From Caldilineae bacterium (GTDB lineage: Bacteria; Chloroflexota; Anaerolineae; J102): a stretch of DNA of 5,557 nt. A program made the position numbers and the translations under genes. The notes under the pieces were generated by a model. It was not told the origin of the DNA. It worked only from the letters and a program-made list of their open reading frames with translations, and ran no database searches. Every line of letters begins with the position of its first letter. Position 1 is the first letter of the stretch. The stretch spans positions 1 to 5,557 of the forward strand of contig DUEF01000033.1 of assembly GCA_011176555.1 (NCBI GenBank). The letters run 5' to 3'. Positions 4,917 through 5,557 of this stretch are shown here, one piece after another.

Positions 4917-5557
4917 ATGCTCAATTCGCCATCCGAATCCATCTCTGAACCAAGCCTCGACCGCATCATCATTGTGCTCGTGCAGCCGCAGAACCCTGAA
5001 AATATTGGCGGCGTGGTGCGCGCCATGATGAATATGGGCCTGACGCGCCTGCGCCTGGTGAAGCCCAAACGCTACGATCCCTTGCGCATTAGCTCAGCCG
5101 CGCATCGCAGCGAGGCGTTTCAGCAGGGCATCGAGTTTTACGATGATCTCCCCAGCGCCCTCGCGGATGTCAACCTGACCGTCGCCGCCAGCAACAGGCA
5201 AAGGCGCTTGGGGCCGCCCATTCTCTCCCCAAAAAAGCTGGCTCCCGTTTTGTTGGATCACACCCGCGTGGGAACGCCCGCCATTCTGTTTGGCCGCGAG
5301 GACTGGGGGCTGCCAAATGAAGTCGTCCAGCACTGCCACTACCAGGTCTCTATCCCCACCAACCGTGACTACCAATCGCTCAACCTGGCCCAGGCCGTGC
5401 TGCTGATCTCGTACGAACTGCGTCAGGCCGCGCTGCCCGGTGAAAACGTCTTTCCCACCGTCATCGATCCCCTGGATCCGCCGGCCACAGAAGCGCAGTT
5501 CAAGGCCGCTGTCGATTCGATCTTGAACGTGCTCGACCAGGTGCGCTTCTTCAAACC
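4917..5557 (+). CDS. TrmJ-like SPOUT RNA 2'-O-methyltransferase (3' end cut by window)
   Basis: The 213 residues seen cover the whole SpoU/TrmH-type catalytic domain; family members are about 240-260 residues, so roughly 30-50 are missing beyond the right edge. Such enzymes use S-adenosylmethionine to methylate the 2'-OH of a ribose, in TrmJ at tRNA position 32. Motif 1 is QPQNPENIGGVVRAM (23-37), with Asn29 and Arg35. Motif 2 is LFGREDWGLPNE (124-135), and motif 3 is SLNLAQAV (154-161), which forms part of the knot and cofactor pocket. The visible end (SILNVLDQVRFFK) resembles the start of the TrmJ C-terminal region. Another TrmH-family target, such as rRNA, cannot be excluded. The start is the only nearby ATG; there is no ribosome site in front of it, and a -10 box lies seven bases upstream, so it is probably translated from a leaderless message. 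It is divergent from sdhA. Confidence 0.9.
   Translation, partial: MLNSPSESISEPSLDRIIIVLVQPQNPENIGGVVRAMMNMGLTRLRLVKPKRYDPLRISSAAHRSEAFQQGIEFYDDLPSALADVNLTVAASNRQRRLGPPILSPKKLAPVLLDHTRVGTPAILFGREDWGLPNEVVQHCHYQVSIPTNRDYQSLNLAQAVLLISYELRQAALPGENVFPTVIDPLDPPATEAQFKAAVDSILNVLDQVRFFK

Noticed and set aside
4760..5068. Minus-strand open frame of 102 codons over the divergent control region and the trmJ-like start
   Set aside because: It overlaps a recognised methyltransferase domain on the other strand and the sdhA control region, and its residues look random.

Overview
The window carries a four-gene succinate dehydrogenase (succinate:quinone oxidoreductase) operon on the minus strand, in the order sdhA-sdhB-sdhC-sdhD. 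A Gfo/Idh/MocA-family oxidoreductase gene follows it closely. Divergent from sdhA, on the plus strand, is the 5' part of a TrmJ-like SPOUT RNA methyltransferase gene that is cut by the right edge. At the left edge there is probably the C-terminal tail of one more plus-strand gene, converging on the oxidoreductase. I see no tRNA, rRNA, CRISPR array, insertion sequence or phage gene.

The organism looks like an aerobic or facultative, free-living bacterium of moderate GC, outside the proteobacterial sdhCDAB type. The A-B-C-D gene order, the two small membrane subunits with four candidate haem histidines, the loss of the E. coli ubiquinone-site residues, and an apparently leaderless methyltransferase gene together make me favour Chloroflexota or a relative. 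This is an inference without a database search; a Deinococcus-Thermus-like or other menaquinone-using lineage is also possible.

Layout, left to right. Positions 1-94 hold a probable gene tail. Positions 96-140 form a hairpin between convergent genes. Positions 149-1141 are the oxidoreductase, 1155-1481 sdhD, 1654-2001 sdhC, 2076-2858 sdhB and 2949-4745 sdhA. Between sdhD and sdhC is a 130-bp palindromic element built from CGT-starting heptamers. Positions 4746-4916 are a divergent control region with a perfect 16-bp FNR/CRP-like palindrome, a 10-bp inverted repeat beside sdhA and an extended -10 box beside the methyltransferase gene. Positions 4917-5557 are the methyltransferase.

The Sdh proteins should form one membrane complex. 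SdhA oxidises succinate to fumarate at a covalent FAD. SdhB passes electrons through three iron-sulfur clusters. SdhC and SdhD hold the quinone site and, from their histidine pattern, two b haems. All catalytic and cluster ligands in SdhA and SdhB are present, so the operon looks functional. I found no clearly new multi-gene system. The points most worth checking are the split di-haem anchor with an altered quinone site, the FNR-like site at about -41.5 from a predicted sdhA start, the apparently leaderless methyltransferase gene, and the inverted repeats in every gap between sdh genes.
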